64,000 bases of DNA from Sphaerisporangium krabiense (GTDB lineage: Bacteria; Actinomycetota; Actinomycetes; Streptosporangiales; Streptosporangiaceae). The notes beneath the pieces were generated by a model, which was given only the letters and a program-made list of their open reading frames with translations, was not told the DNA's origin and did not search any database. The stretch lies in the NCBI RefSeq assembly GCF_014200435.1, contig NZ_JACHBR010000001.1, positions 992,001-1,056,000 on the forward strand. The letters are read 5' to 3'. Both the position numbers and the translations under genes were made by a program. This document shows positions 44,431 to 52,547 of this stretch, one piece after another (the first letter of the stretch is position 1; every line of letters begins with the position of its first letter).

Positions 44431-44447
44431 GTCCCGCTGAGCGGGCG
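44431..44447. promoter_or_regulatory. cluster palindrome upstream of the enoyl-CoA hydratase
   Basis: GTCCCGCTGAGCGGGCG has the full left half and core of the consensus and lies 113 bases upstream of the gene. Confidence 0.62.
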
Positions 44448-44490
44448 TCCCCCGCCCACCCGACGTCCTCGGCGGCGAGCCCGCCCCGTC

Positions 44491-45264
44491 TCAGCGAGCG
44501 CCGGCGGGACGATGAAACGTCACACGAGAGACGACGCTCTCGGCGGGCCTGCCCAGAACCTGTTCCAGATCGGGCGTCTGCCTCTCCAGAGCGCCGGCGC
44601 GCACCTGCGCGGTGAGCCGGCTCATGGGGCCCGAGCCGGTGTCCGGCACTTCGCGGTACGGCACACCCAGCGCCTCGGCGACCTGCGGGTAGCTCCACAC
44701 GGGGCCGGTGAAATCGTAGGCGCGGCCCAGATGCCCCTCGCCGGTCAGGACGTTGGCCGCCGCCTCTGCCAGGTCGGACCGGAATGCCGTGTTCAGACCG
44801 CGGCCTCCGGTGGAGCTGGTCAGCTCCCCGCCGGAGACCCTCGGGACGAACGCGTCGCCGTAGAAGGGGTGCCGCACGATGGTGTACGGCAGGCCGCTGC
44901 GCAGCACGGCCTGCTCGGTGGCGTGATGCGCCTCGGTCATCCCGGTCGGAACGGTGTCGGCGTCCAGGAAGCTGGTGTAGACGATCGCGCCGACGCCCAC
45001 GTCCACCGCCGCGGCGATCGCGGCCAGGTGCTGAGCCGTCCTGCGAGCGGAGTCCAACTCCGGAGACGAGATCAGCAACAGCCTGGCGGCACCGTCGAAC
45101 GCCTCGCGCAGACTCGCCGGGTCGTCATAGTCGCCCCGCCTGACGGTGACCCCCTCAGGCGCCCGCCCCGGATCACGCACCGCCGCGACGACCTCCCCCC
45201 GCCCACGCAACCGTTCAACCACAAGACGCCCGAACGCCCCCGACGCGGCCGAGACAACAATCAT
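44491..45264 (-). CDS. NmrA-like NAD(P)-binding reductase
   Basis: A 257-residue atypical short-chain dehydrogenase of the NmrA/QOR2 group. The N-terminal nucleotide motif is IVVSAASGAFGRLVVERL (GxxGxxG variant), then VVAAVRDPGRAP; IVYTSFLDAD and YTIVRHPFYGDAF follow. Members are NADPH-dependent quinone or azo reductases or redox sensors; the exact role is unknown. It has no cluster palindrome before it and stands 24 bases from the membrane-protein gene on the same strand. Confidence 0.83.
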   Translation of the reverse strand: MIVVSAASGAFGRLVVERLRGRGEVVAAVRDPGRAPEGVTVRRGDYDDPASLREAFDGAARLLLISSPELDSARRTAQHLAAIAAAVDVGVGAIVYTSFLDADTVPTGMTEAHHATEQAVLRSGLPYTIVRHPFYGDAFVPRVSGGELTSSTGGRGLNTAFRSDLAEAAANVLTGEGHLGRAYDFTGPVWSYPQVAEALGVPYREVPDTGSGPMSRLTAQVRAGALERQTPDLEQVLGRPAESVVSRVTFHRPAGAR

Positions 45265-45288
45265 GAGACTCCCTCTGGTCGAGACCCG

Positions 45289-46005
45289 TCACAGTGAACC
45301 GCCGGCGGGCGACGCGACGCCACTCCTTTTCCCGTCCACCAGGGGCGATCCGTCCTGCACCGCCGACCATTCGGCGTCCGGCATGCGGATGAGGGAGACG
45401 CCGACGATGCCGAAGACGAGCAGCAGGAGGACGGGGCCGCCCAGGCCGAGGATGAGGTTCCAGGAGCCGGCGCCGATGAGCCAGATCACGATGCCGGCGA
45501 GTACCCCGGCCGGGAACCACCAACCGGCCCGGCCCGCCCTGGCATAGGCGACGGCGACCAGGACGAGGCCGAGGAAGGAGCCGATCATGCCGGGCAGTTG
45601 CCAGGCGGCGATCATCGCGGGCTGGGCCGCGTCCTGCATCAGCTTCTCGGCCTGGTCGACGGGCAGGTTCTGGAACAGGACGATGTCGAAGAAGTCGGAG
45701 ATCATGAGGCTGGAGAAGTTGATGAGGCCGAGGACGGCCACCACGCCGGCGATGTGGGCGAGCACGACGCCCTTGCGGCGCACCAGGTGGACTAGCCCGA
45801 TGACCCCGGGCACCCAGAGCACCCACGCGTAGTGCAGGAGCGTCGCGCTGACGCCGACCGGGGCCGGGTTGTGCGCGTACACCAGGGGGTCGTCCACGCC
45901 GGGGCGGGTGGGGTCGACGGCCATGCCGAGGAGCAGGCAGAGCGGGGCGAGGACCAGGCTCGCGCCCGCCGCGACGCGGCGGAACGAGTTCGCGTTGGAG
46001 AACAT
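45289..46005 (-). CDS. six-helix membrane protein, function unknown
   Basis: A 238-residue integral membrane protein with about six hydrophobic segments (near residues 10-28, 56-76, 82-104, 137-156, 162-182 and 184-206). It resembles the small DUF-type membrane proteins common near actinomycete two-component systems but I cannot name the family. Its first 22 codons (FRRVAAGASLVLAPL) and the 60 bases before them resemble the start of the secreted peptide gene at 48042, although the products otherwise differ. It diverges from the sensor kinase gene. Confidence 0.7.
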   Translation of the reverse strand: MFSNANSFRRVAAGASLVLAPLCLLLGMAVDPTRPGVDDPLVYAHNPAPVGVSATLLHYAWVLWVPGVIGLVHLVRRKGVVLAHIAGVVAVLGLINFSSLMISDFFDIVLFQNLPVDQAEKLMQDAAQPAMIAAWQLPGMIGSFLGLVLVAVAYARAGRAGWWFPAGVLAGIVIWLIGAGSWNLILGLGGPVLLLLVFGIVGVSLIRMPDAEWSAVQDGSPLVDGKRSGVASPAGGSL

Positions 46006-46041
46006 GCGCCAGACCGTAGAAATCGATGCCCCGTTCCGTCG

Positions 46042-46057
46042 TCAAAGCACTCTTTGA
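46042..46057. promoter_or_regulatory. TCAAAG-N4-CTTTGA palindrome, copy 1
   Basis: TCAAAGCACTCTTTGA is a perfect inverted repeat located exactly 36 bases upstream of the membrane-protein start. In the direction of that gene it contains TTGACG, a possible -35 element. The same element recurs at 48321. Candidate operator of the adjoining response regulator. Confidence 0.6.
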
Positions 46058-46142
46058 TCCGGGGTCCACCTGGAGGCGGAGGATCGGGCGGTACGGGTGG
46101 CCGCCTGGAACGGTACGGCGACGGCCGGGCTAACCTTCGCTC

Positions 46143-47276
46143 ATGTTCCGTCGCCATCCCCCCACGCTCGTCGACTGGCTGGTCGCGGGCGTTGTGGGCC
46201 TGTTCGCGATCGCCGAGGAGGTCAGCGGGCGCACGGCCTCCCCGTCCCGTGAGCACCTCGCGCCGTGGGTCGTGGTCGGCGCCGCGGCCGCGGTCCTGGT
46301 GCTGTTCCGGCGCCGGGCGCCCTTCGCCGTCCTGCTCGTCTACTCCGGCGCGAGCGTCGTCTCGTTCGCCCTGCTGCGCGAGTCCCCCGCCGCGTGGCAG
46401 TTCTACACGCAACTCGTGCTGCTGTTCACGCTGCTGTCGGAGGCGCCGTCGCGCGGCGCCAGGGCCGCCACCGGGATGGCCGCGACCGGGGCCTATCTGT
46501 TCTTCATGTTCACCAACTCCACCCCTCCTCCGGGGTGGGGCGACGTCGCCGTGGGGCTGGTCATGTGCGCGATCGCCGGCGGGGCCGGGGTCGCGGTGCG
46601 ACGCCACCGGGTGCTCGCCGTACAGGCCGCCGAACGCGGGGAGCTGCTCGCCCGCGAGGCCGTGGCGGAGGAGCGGGCCCGTATCGCCCGCGAACTGCAC
46701 GACATCGTGGCGCACAGCGTCAGCGTGATGACGATGCAGGCCGGCGGCGTACGGCTGATGCTCGGCGAGGAGAAGGAACGTGAACGGCGGATGCTCGCCA
46801 CCGTCGAGGAGACGGGCCGGGAGGCCGTCGACGAGCTGCGGCGCATGCTGGGTCTGCTGCGCGGGCCGCACGACGACGGGCTCGACGGGCGGCCCCGGCT
46901 CGACCGGCTGGACGACCTGCTCGACCAGGTCCGCGCGGCCGGGCTGGAGGTGACGCTCGACGTCCAGGGCGAGCCGGTACGGCTGCCCGCGGGACTCGAC
47001 CTGTCCGCCTACCGCATCGTGCAGGAGGCGCTGACCAACACCCTCAAGCACGCGGGCCCGACGAAGGCCGCGGTGACCATCGGATACCACCCGCACGAGC
47101 TGCGCCTGGAGGTGGTGGACCAGGGGCCGCGCGGGACCCCGGCGCGGGCCGGCGTCCGGGAGGGCGGGCACGGCCTGATCGGCATGCGGGAGCGCGCCGC
47201 GCTGTTCCAGGGGACGCTGACCATCGGGCCGCTGGGGTCCGGCGGGTTCGCGGTGCGGGCGGTGCTGCCCCTGTGA
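46143..47276 (+). CDS. sensor histidine kinase (NarL/DesK type)
   Basis: A 377-residue two-component kinase. Four to five membrane helices fill residues 10-155; a short helix leads to the HisKA_3 dimerisation domain, with phospho-acceptor His in RARIARELHDIVAHSVSVM (about residue 193), and the HATPase domain with IVQEALTNTLKHAG (N box) and GHGLIGMRERAALF (G box). The G1 box (VVDQGPRG) is slightly shortened. No large sensor domain is present, so a membrane or lipid signal is likely. The stop overlaps the regulator start (GTGA). Confidence 0.92.
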   Translation: MFRRHPPTLVDWLVAGVVGLFAIAEEVSGRTASPSREHLAPWVVVGAAAAVLVLFRRRAPFAVLLVYSGASVVSFALLRESPAAWQFYTQLVLLFTLLSEAPSRGARAATGMAATGAYLFFMFTNSTPPPGWGDVAVGLVMCAIAGGAGVAVRRHRVLAVQAAERGELLAREAVAEERARIARELHDIVAHSVSVMTMQAGGVRLMLGEEKERERRMLATVEETGREAVDELRRMLGLLRGPHDDGLDGRPRLDRLDDLLDQVRAAGLEVTLDVQGEPVRLPAGLDLSAYRIVQEALTNTLKHAGPTKAAVTIGYHPHELRLEVVDQGPRGTPARAGVREGGHGLIGMRERAALFQGTLTIGPLGSGGFAVRAVLPL

Positions 47277-47950
47277 CCGGGCCCGCCGCGGGCGGCGTCG
47301 GCATCCTCATCGCCGACGACCAGGCGATGATCCGGGCCGGGCTGCGCCTGGTCATCGGCACCCAGCCCGATCTGTCCGTGCTCGGCGAGGCGTCCGACGG
47401 GGAGCGCGCCGTGGAGCTGGCGAGAAGCCTGCGGCCCGACGTGGTGCTCCTCGACATCGCGATGCCGCGCGTGGACGGTTTGGAGGCGGCCCGGCGGATA
47501 CTCGCCGCGCCGGAGCCACCCCGGGTGATCATGCTGACGACGTACGACACCGACGAGAACCTCGACCGCGCGCTGCACTCCGGGGTCAGCGGCTTCCTGC
47601 TCAAGGTGTCGCCGCCCGAGCACCTGTTCGCGGCGATCCGCAGCGCGGCGCGCGGGGACATGCTGCTCGACCCGACCGTCACGCGGCGGGTCATCGACGC
47701 CTACCGCCGGGCCCCCGCGCCCCCCGCGACCGACTCCGGGCTGACCGCGCGGGAGGAGCAGGTGCTCCGCCTCGTCGCGCAGGGCCTGTCCAACGCCGAG
47801 ATCGCCACGGCGCTGTTCATCAGCCACGCCACGGTGAGCACGCACATCAACCGGCTGCTGGCCAAGCTCTCCCTCCGCGACCGCGCCCAGGCCGTCCGAT
47901 ACGCCTACGAGTCGGGCGTCGTCCGCCCCGGCGCCCCCGAGCCGGATTAG
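47273..47950 (+). CDS. NarL/LuxR-family response regulator
   Basis: A 225-residue regulator: receiver domain (residues 7-120) with IADDQAMIRAGLR (acidic pocket), phospho-acceptor Asp in DVVLLDIAMPRVDGLE and the Lys of FLLKVSPPEHL; then a C-terminal LuxR helix-turn-helix (LTAREEQVLRLVAQGLSNAEIATALFISHATVSTHINRLLAKL). It starts with GTG 47273 overlapping the kinase stop. The inverted repeats at 46042 and 48321, on either side of the kinase-regulator pair, are likely targets (inference). Confidence 0.93.
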   Translation: MTGPAAGGVGILIADDQAMIRAGLRLVIGTQPDLSVLGEASDGERAVELARSLRPDVVLLDIAMPRVDGLEAARRILAAPEPPRVIMLTTYDTDENLDRALHSGVSGFLLKVSPPEHLFAAIRSAARGDMLLDPTVTRRVIDAYRRAPAPPATDSGLTAREEQVLRLVAQGLSNAEIATALFISHATVSTHINRLLAKLSLRDRAQAVRYAYESGVVRPGAPEPD

Positions 47951-47988
47951 GCCGGCGGCTCGTCGGCGCCCACGACACACCGGCACGA

Positions 47989-48028
47989 GGCGAGGCCCCC
48001 GAAGCGGTCGCGCTCCGAGGGCCTCGCC
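47989..48028. terminator. hairpin terminator downstream of the two-component system
   Basis: GGCGAGGCCC pairs perfectly with GGGCCTCGCC over a 20-nt loop, and the outer CACACC and GGTGTG can extend it. It lies between the convergent regulator and small-protein genes. Confidence 0.65.
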
Positions 48029-48041
48029 GGTGTGCCGGTCG

Positions 48042-48284
48042 TCACGGGACGTACACGTACCAACGGCCGTTCCGCAGGAAGCAATAACCGCCGGACGCGG
48101 AGGCCGCCACCGAGCACTGGCGCAGGTCCCAGTAAGGGCCGGAGGTGGCCGCCGTGGTGACGGAAGCCTTGGGGGCGGAGGACGGCGCGGTGGCCGCGTG
48201 CGCCGTGACGGGGAGGGCGAGAGCGGCGATGACGAGGCTGGCGCCCACGGCCGCGCGGCGGATCGGATTCACGGTGAACTTCAT
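48042..48284 (-). CDS. small secreted protein with a Cys pair
   Basis: An 80-residue precursor with a Sec signal peptide (PIRRAAVGASLVIAALALPVTAHA) and a mature part of about 50 residues ending in CSVAASASGGYCFLRNGRWYVYVP. The two Cys probably form a disulfide. No family is recognised. Its promoter region and leader resemble those of the membrane protein gene at 45289, so the two are probably co-regulated by the two-component system between them. Confidence 0.68.
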   Translation of the reverse strand: MKFTVNPIRRAAVGASLVIAALALPVTAHAATAPSSAPKASVTTAATSGPYWDLRQCSVAASASGGYCFLRNGRWYVYVP

Positions 48285-48320
48285 GGACTCGAAGGTAGGA
48301 AACCGACCCGTCCCCGGTCG

Positions 48321-48336
48321 TCAAAGCCGTCCTTGA
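48321..48336. promoter_or_regulatory. TCAAAG-N4-CTTTGA palindrome, copy 2
   Basis: TCAAAGCCGTCCTTGA, one mismatch in the inverted repeat, lies exactly 36 bases upstream of the secreted-protein start, the same distance as copy 1. Flanking bases (GTCG before, CGTCCACC after) also match copy 1. Confidence 0.58.
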
Positions 48337-48417
48337 TTCCCCGTCCACCGCCAGGCGGACATCCGTCGGTCGGGACGTCCTCCCCTCGGCCCATCGCCAC
48401 CTGCCACCGCCGACGCC

Positions 48418-49137
48418 TCACAGCCAGTCCTTCTCCGGAGTGGACGCCTTCAGCAGGACGCCGGCGCCTTCCATGACCGGGTCGCCATGGGGCACGCACA
48501 GTGTCTCCACGTCCAGTTCCGCCAGCCTGCGGAAAGACGCGACGGCCTCGTCCCTGGCCACGTTGAACGGGCCGAGGAGCACGCGTCCCTCCGCGGCGGC
48601 GACGTTGTCACCCGGGAAGAGCACGCCGCTGGAAGGCAGATGGAGCGCGACGCTTCCCGGGGTGTGCCCGGGCACGTGCAGGACACGGACGCTCTCCCCC
48701 CAGCCGTCGAGGACGTCGCCGTCGCGCAGTTCCACATCCACCTCCACATGCCGCAGAGGCGGAATGCCCGCCGCGGCGAAGCCCGCCATGACCTGCTCGT
48801 TGAGGACGCGTTCGGCATCGGTGTACGTCGCCTCCGGTTCGGGGCGCAGACCACGGATGACGAAGGCGTCCGCGGCTCCGGCCAGCACGCGCGCGCCGGT
48901 CGCCTCGACCAGATCCGCGGCCGATCCGGTGTGGTCGATGTGGCTGTGGGTCAGCACGATCTGCCGGACGTCCTGGGGCCGGGCACCGAGCCGTGCCAGC
49001 GCGTCGAGGACCTGCGGGGCGGATCCCGGCACACCGGTGTCGATCAGCGCGTACCCGCCGGGTATGCGCACGAGGTAGACGTGTCCGACCGAGAAGGGAA
49101 GCTGCCATATCGCCGGTGTGACCTGAATAGGACGCAT
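48418..49137 (-). CDS. MBL-fold metallohydrolase
   Basis: A 239-residue metallo-beta-lactamase-fold enzyme with an intact metal site: LTHSHIDHTGSAADL (HxHxDH), the His of VPGHTPGSVALHL, the Asp of LFPGDNV and the His of CVPHGDP. This arrangement is typical of the glyoxalase II-like/quorum-quenching lactonase branch; the substrate is unknown. No signal peptide. No linkage to the neighbouring two-component system is evident. Confidence 0.87.
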   Translation of the reverse strand: MRPIQVTPAIWQLPFSVGHVYLVRIPGGYALIDTGVPGSAPQVLDALARLGARPQDVRQIVLTHSHIDHTGSAADLVEATGARVLAGAADAFVIRGLRPEPEATYTDAERVLNEQVMAGFAAAGIPPLRHVEVDVELRDGDVLDGWGESVRVLHVPGHTPGSVALHLPSSGVLFPGDNVAAAEGRVLLGPFNVARDEAVASFRRLAELDVETLCVPHGDPVMEGAGVLLKASTPEKDWL

Positions 49138-49530
49138 GGCGCGACGCTAGAAGACCGGCACGAAATTATCGATGCTTCTCCGCTGAAAGCGGAGCCCCTC
49201 CGCCGAACGCGAAAGCAACCGCCGAACGCGACAGGACCGCGCTATCGGATGCTTGTCACGCGGCGGGGGGTTCGCCGGTCGCGCGGCGCGGGAGTCGCTG
49301 GTCAGACGGCACGAGGTTCGCCCAGGAGTCCTACCGCGAGGGCCGGCTCATCATGGCGCAGGACTGCGACCTGATTCCGCGAACCTACGAGACGAAGAGG
49401 GGCGAGGGCGAACCGGTCGTACGTGCCATGCTCAAGGTGATCGCCCCGATCTCGGGCCGGCTTCTCGCTACGGCCCGGTACGCGAGGGCACCGCCGGGTT
49501 CACTGCGGCACTCGCCCCTCAATGTCGGCA
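49138..49530. other. intergenic region with a short unexplained open frame
   Basis: A plus-strand frame is open across about 49251-49520 and reads SDGTRFAQESYREGRLIMAQ with DCDLIPRTYE. It looks more protein-like than most noise, but it has no start with ribosome site and no family I recognise. It may be a gene remnant; I do not call it a CDS. Confidence 0.3.
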
Positions 49531-50238
49531 TCACCATCTACCGATGTACTCCCGCAGTGGGGCGGGCTTCAGCCCGGCCGCGGCCGCCGCGTCCAGGACC
49601 CTTCGCAGGTCCCCCTCCACGGTCCCGTTGAAGTGCAGCAGGATGATGTCGCCGGCCTTCAGGCGAGGCACCGGGACGGGGTCCGTTCCCCAGGTGGTGA
49701 GATCGTACGTCCACGTGACCAGGGCTTCCGCGCCGCAGGCACGAGCGGTGGTCCGGGTGGTCTCCGAGTACGTCCCGTACGGAGGACGCAGCAGACGCGG
49801 GCTGTCGCCGAACTTGGCGAGATGCTGGTCGCGCGCCCCGCAGATTTCCGCCCGCTGCCCGGCGGCGTCGAGCGTGGACAGGTCGGGGTGGCTGACGCTG
49901 TGATTCTCGACTCGGACAGGTCCATTGTTGAGCAGGGTGCGGAAATAGCCGTCATCGTAGGAGTACGCACCCGGCAGCAGAAACAGCGACGCGGGCACCC
50001 GGCGGTCGAGTAGCAGCTTCGCGGCAGCCGGATCGTGGTTCCAGCCGTCGTCGATGGTGACGAACACGACCGGATCGGCGGTTCCCACGTGGGAGACGAC
50101 CGGAACGGGCTCGGGCCAGGCGGCCGACGACTGCGACACCGACGCGTGCACTGGGCCGGTCATCGCGCCAATGAGCGCTAATGGAACGAGGGCGGCAAGT
50201 GCACCGCGTAGGGCGCAGCACAGCTTTGATCTTGGCAT
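49531..50238 (-). CDS. secreted polysaccharide deacetylase
   Basis: A 235-residue precursor: signal peptide (RSKLCCALRGALAALVPLALIGAMTGPVHA), then a NodB-type carbohydrate esterase 4 domain. Motifs in order: VTIDDGWN (metal-binding Asp pair), HSVSHPDL (H-x3-H metal ligands), RPPYGTY (catalytic Arg region) and IILLHFN (final His). It removes acetyl groups from chitin-like or peptidoglycan sugars outside the cell. ATG 50238 begins the signal peptide; the frame upstream is ignored. A perfect palindrome lies 38 bases upstream. Confidence 0.87.
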   Translation of the reverse strand: MPRSKLCCALRGALAALVPLALIGAMTGPVHASVSQSSAAWPEPVPVVSHVGTADPVVFVTIDDGWNHDPAAAKLLLDRRVPASLFLLPGAYSYDDGYFRTLLNNGPVRVENHSVSHPDLSTLDAAGQRAEICGARDQHLAKFGDSPRLLRPPYGTYSETTRTTARACGAEALVTWTYDLTTWGTDPVPVPRLKAGDIILLHFNGTVEGDLRRVLDAAAAAGLKPAPLREYIGRW

Positions 50239-50804
50239 GGTGCCATATTGGCCTCGGCAAACTGGCCTGTCCATATATAGGTCGGACCTATTCAGTGATC
50301 GGTGCATCTCAATTTGAATGGGTCTAGCGGGCACTCGGGGTCAGCCGGTCTTCGACCAGCCCTAGGAGCTCGGCCTGCTGAACAAGTCGGCGCAGATCAA
50401 AGGCCCGACCGGCCGTGGGTGACTTCCAGGTTCAGGCGGAGGTTTTCCGCTGTGAGAACCCAGATGATCGCGACTCCTAGGTGATTCTTCATCCCGTCGG
50501 GATGGGCTCCTCCAGGATCCGCGCTCTCGCACTGGTGGGTGGGATCGCGACGCTCGGCCACGACGGCGCGGCACGGGTGGGCTCCACACACCTCGACCAC
50601 TACAACCATTTCCTCATCGACCCTGCCCATTCAAGCGGCCGCTCAGAGGTCCGCGCACAAGGATCGAAGTGATCGAGCCCACCCGTGCGGGTCCGTCGTG
50701 GCCGACCACCGTAAGCCCGCCCGGCAAGCGCGCAACCCCCAGTCGCCCGAGAACGACGACCGCCCCAGGTGAACACGCGCGCGGTCACCGGCGGCAGGGA
50801 GTGG
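50239..50804. other. intergenic region, no gene seen
   Basis: These 566 bases between the deacetylase and the DUF4232 protein gene have no supported gene. Apart from the palindrome at 50277 I see only degenerate, low-quality open frames and no insertion-sequence ends. Confidence 0.4.
50277..50291. promoter_or_regulatory. ATAGGTC-G-GACCTAT palindrome upstream of the deacetylase
   Basis: A perfect 15-bp inverted repeat with a single central base, 38 bases upstream of the deacetylase start and in AT-rich surroundings, a typical operator position. GGTC-N-GACC cores are common for GntR-type repressors, but no such gene is nearby. Confidence 0.55.
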
Positions 50805-51290
50805 TCAGCGGAAGGGGGTGGCGTCGATGCGGCCGTCGTCGCAGACGGTGGCGGTGAAGGGGATCTCCAGGTGGGCGACCTCGTCGGGGGGGATGATCAT
50901 GAGGCGGGCGGCGGGTGGGCAGGTCCCCTCGTCGCCGACGGGCATCACGGTCCAGTGCAGGGTGGATCGCGCCGCGCGTCCGGGGCGCAGGGTGACGCGG
51001 TGCGGGACGACGTTCGCCCGGCGGGTTCTGGTGCGAAGGACGTCGCCCTTGGCGTCGATCATGACGAGCCCGACGAAGCCGTAGACCCAGCAGGTCTTGG
51101 CCGAGGTGTTGGTGAACACGAGCGGCACGTACCGCTGGCCGGCCCCGGAGTCGAGCCGGCCGAGGCTCGCCTTGAGCTGGGTCGTACGGCAGCGCGCCGG
51201 AGCGGCGGCCTCCGTGGAGGCCTGGGCCTGGAGGCCGGAACCGGCTACCGCCGCGAGGAGGGCGACGGCCAGGACGAGTGGTGTGCGCAT
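50805..51290 (-). CDS. secreted DUF4232-type protein
   Basis: A 161-residue precursor. Signal peptide MRTPLVLAVALLAAVAGSGLQAQA, then a beta-sandwich domain of the kind annotated as DUF4232 in actinomycetes: RCRTTQLKASLGRLDSGAGQ, YVPLVFTNTSAKTCWVYGFVG and LHWTVMPVGDEGTCPPAARLMI. Four Cys are suited to two disulfides. These proteins are extracellular or lipid-anchored and of unknown function. The start ATG 51290 begins the signal peptide. Confidence 0.78.
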   Translation of the reverse strand: MRTPLVLAVALLAAVAGSGLQAQASTEAAAPARCRTTQLKASLGRLDSGAGQRYVPLVFTNTSAKTCWVYGFVGLVMIDAKGDVLRTRTRRANVVPHRVTLRPGRAARSTLHWTVMPVGDEGTCPPAARLMIIPPDEVAHLEIPFTATVCDDGRIDATPFR

Positions 51291-51544
51291 CTTCACATCA
51301 GGTTGGACGCCTATCTCGGGCGCCTTGTTCGCAGAGGACTCCTCATATCTCGGGTGCAGGGGCCTCTTATTTCTCACGGCGCGACCGTTGTCCGTATCGG
51401 AGCCATGAGGCCCTCTACAAACCTTGTGCGCGGGAAGCCGAAGGATCGTTTCCCCAGAATCGTCGGGAGCACATCGGGCGCTCTCGAACTGGTGTACGAT
51501 TCCGCGGCATCAGGAGCATGGAGTTCGGAATAAGGACTGATCAC

Positions 51545-52429
51545 ATGACCGATCCCCAGAGCCACACCCTCGAGGTGCCCGGCTGTGTTCTCCACTACGA
51601 CGTGCGGGAGGCCGCGGCGGCGAGCGCGGACCCGGTTCTGCTCATGATCGGCTCGCCGATGGACGCGAGCGGGTTCACCGCCCTGGCCGGGCGCTTCCCG
51701 GACCGTACGGTGGTGACCTACGACCCGCGGGGAATCGGGCGGAGCAGGCGCACCGACGGCGCCGACGAGTCGAGTCCTGAGCTGCACGCCGACGATCTGC
51801 GGCTGCTGATCGACGCGCTCGGGGGCGGGCCGGTGGACATCTTCGCCAGCAGCGGCGGCGCCGTCAACGCGCTCGCGCTGGTGGCGCGGCATCCGGAGCA
51901 GGTGCGCACGCTCGTGGCGCACGAACCGCCGGCCGCCCAGACCTTGCCGGATCGGGAGCGGGTGCTGGCCGCGATGGCGGACATCCGCGAGACGTACGAC
52001 CGGGACGGCTTCGGTCCGGCGATGGTGAAGTTCATCGCCGTCACCGGCCTGCGCGGCGAGTTCCCCGCCGACCTCGCCGACCGGCCGGTTCCGAGCCCGG
52101 CCGAGTTCGGCCTGCCCACGCAGGACGACGGCTCCCGCGACGACCCGCTGTTCCGGCAGAACCTGCTGACCTGCGCGAGCCACGAGCACGACTTCGACGC
52201 GCTCCGCGCCGCTTCGACCCGCGTCGTCGTCGGGGTCGGAGCGGAATCGGAGGGCGAGCTGGCCTACCGCGCGGGCGTGGCGGTCGCCGGACGGCTCGGC
52301 ACCAAGCCCGTGATCTTTCCCAGCCACCACAGCGGCTTCGTCGACGTCATGTTCGGCAAGAAGGGAGACCCGGACGCCTTCGCCGCCACGCTGCGTCAGG
52401 CACTGACCGAGGACGGCGGCTCCGTTTGA
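51545..52429 (+). CDS. alpha/beta hydrolase
   Basis: A 294-residue cytoplasmic alpha/beta hydrolase. The nucleophile elbow is DIFASSGGAVNAL; the strand before it, VVTYDPRGIGRSRRTDG, is typical; the acid and base are probably in VVGVGAES and in FPSHHSGFVD. The acid position is atypical, so catalysis is plausible rather than certain. ATG 51545 is used; the frame upstream is non-coding. It diverges from the DUF4232 gene. Confidence 0.82.
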   Translation: MTDPQSHTLEVPGCVLHYDVREAAAASADPVLLMIGSPMDASGFTALAGRFPDRTVVTYDPRGIGRSRRTDGADESSPELHADDLRLLIDALGGGPVDIFASSGGAVNALALVARHPEQVRTLVAHEPPAAQTLPDRERVLAAMADIRETYDRDGFGPAMVKFIAVTGLRGEFPADLADRPVPSPAEFGLPTQDDGSRDDPLFRQNLLTCASHEHDFDALRAASTRVVVGVGAESEGELAYRAGVAVAGRLGTKPVIFPSHHSGFVDVMFGKKGDPDAFAATLRQALTEDGGSV

Positions 52430-52547
52430 GCGACCAGGACCCCACCCGGTAATCCGCCGCCCCGATGGACGCTGGTCCGCCTCGACCGGTCCGCCTCCTC
52501 AGAGGACGTTCCGGTCTCGGGGTGACGGCCATCGGAGGGCGGGTCGA

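Noticed and set aside
49251-49521. Plus-strand frame with SDGTRFAQESYREGRLIMAQ
   Set aside because: It looks protein-like but lacks a start, a ribosome site and any family; left as a possible remnant.
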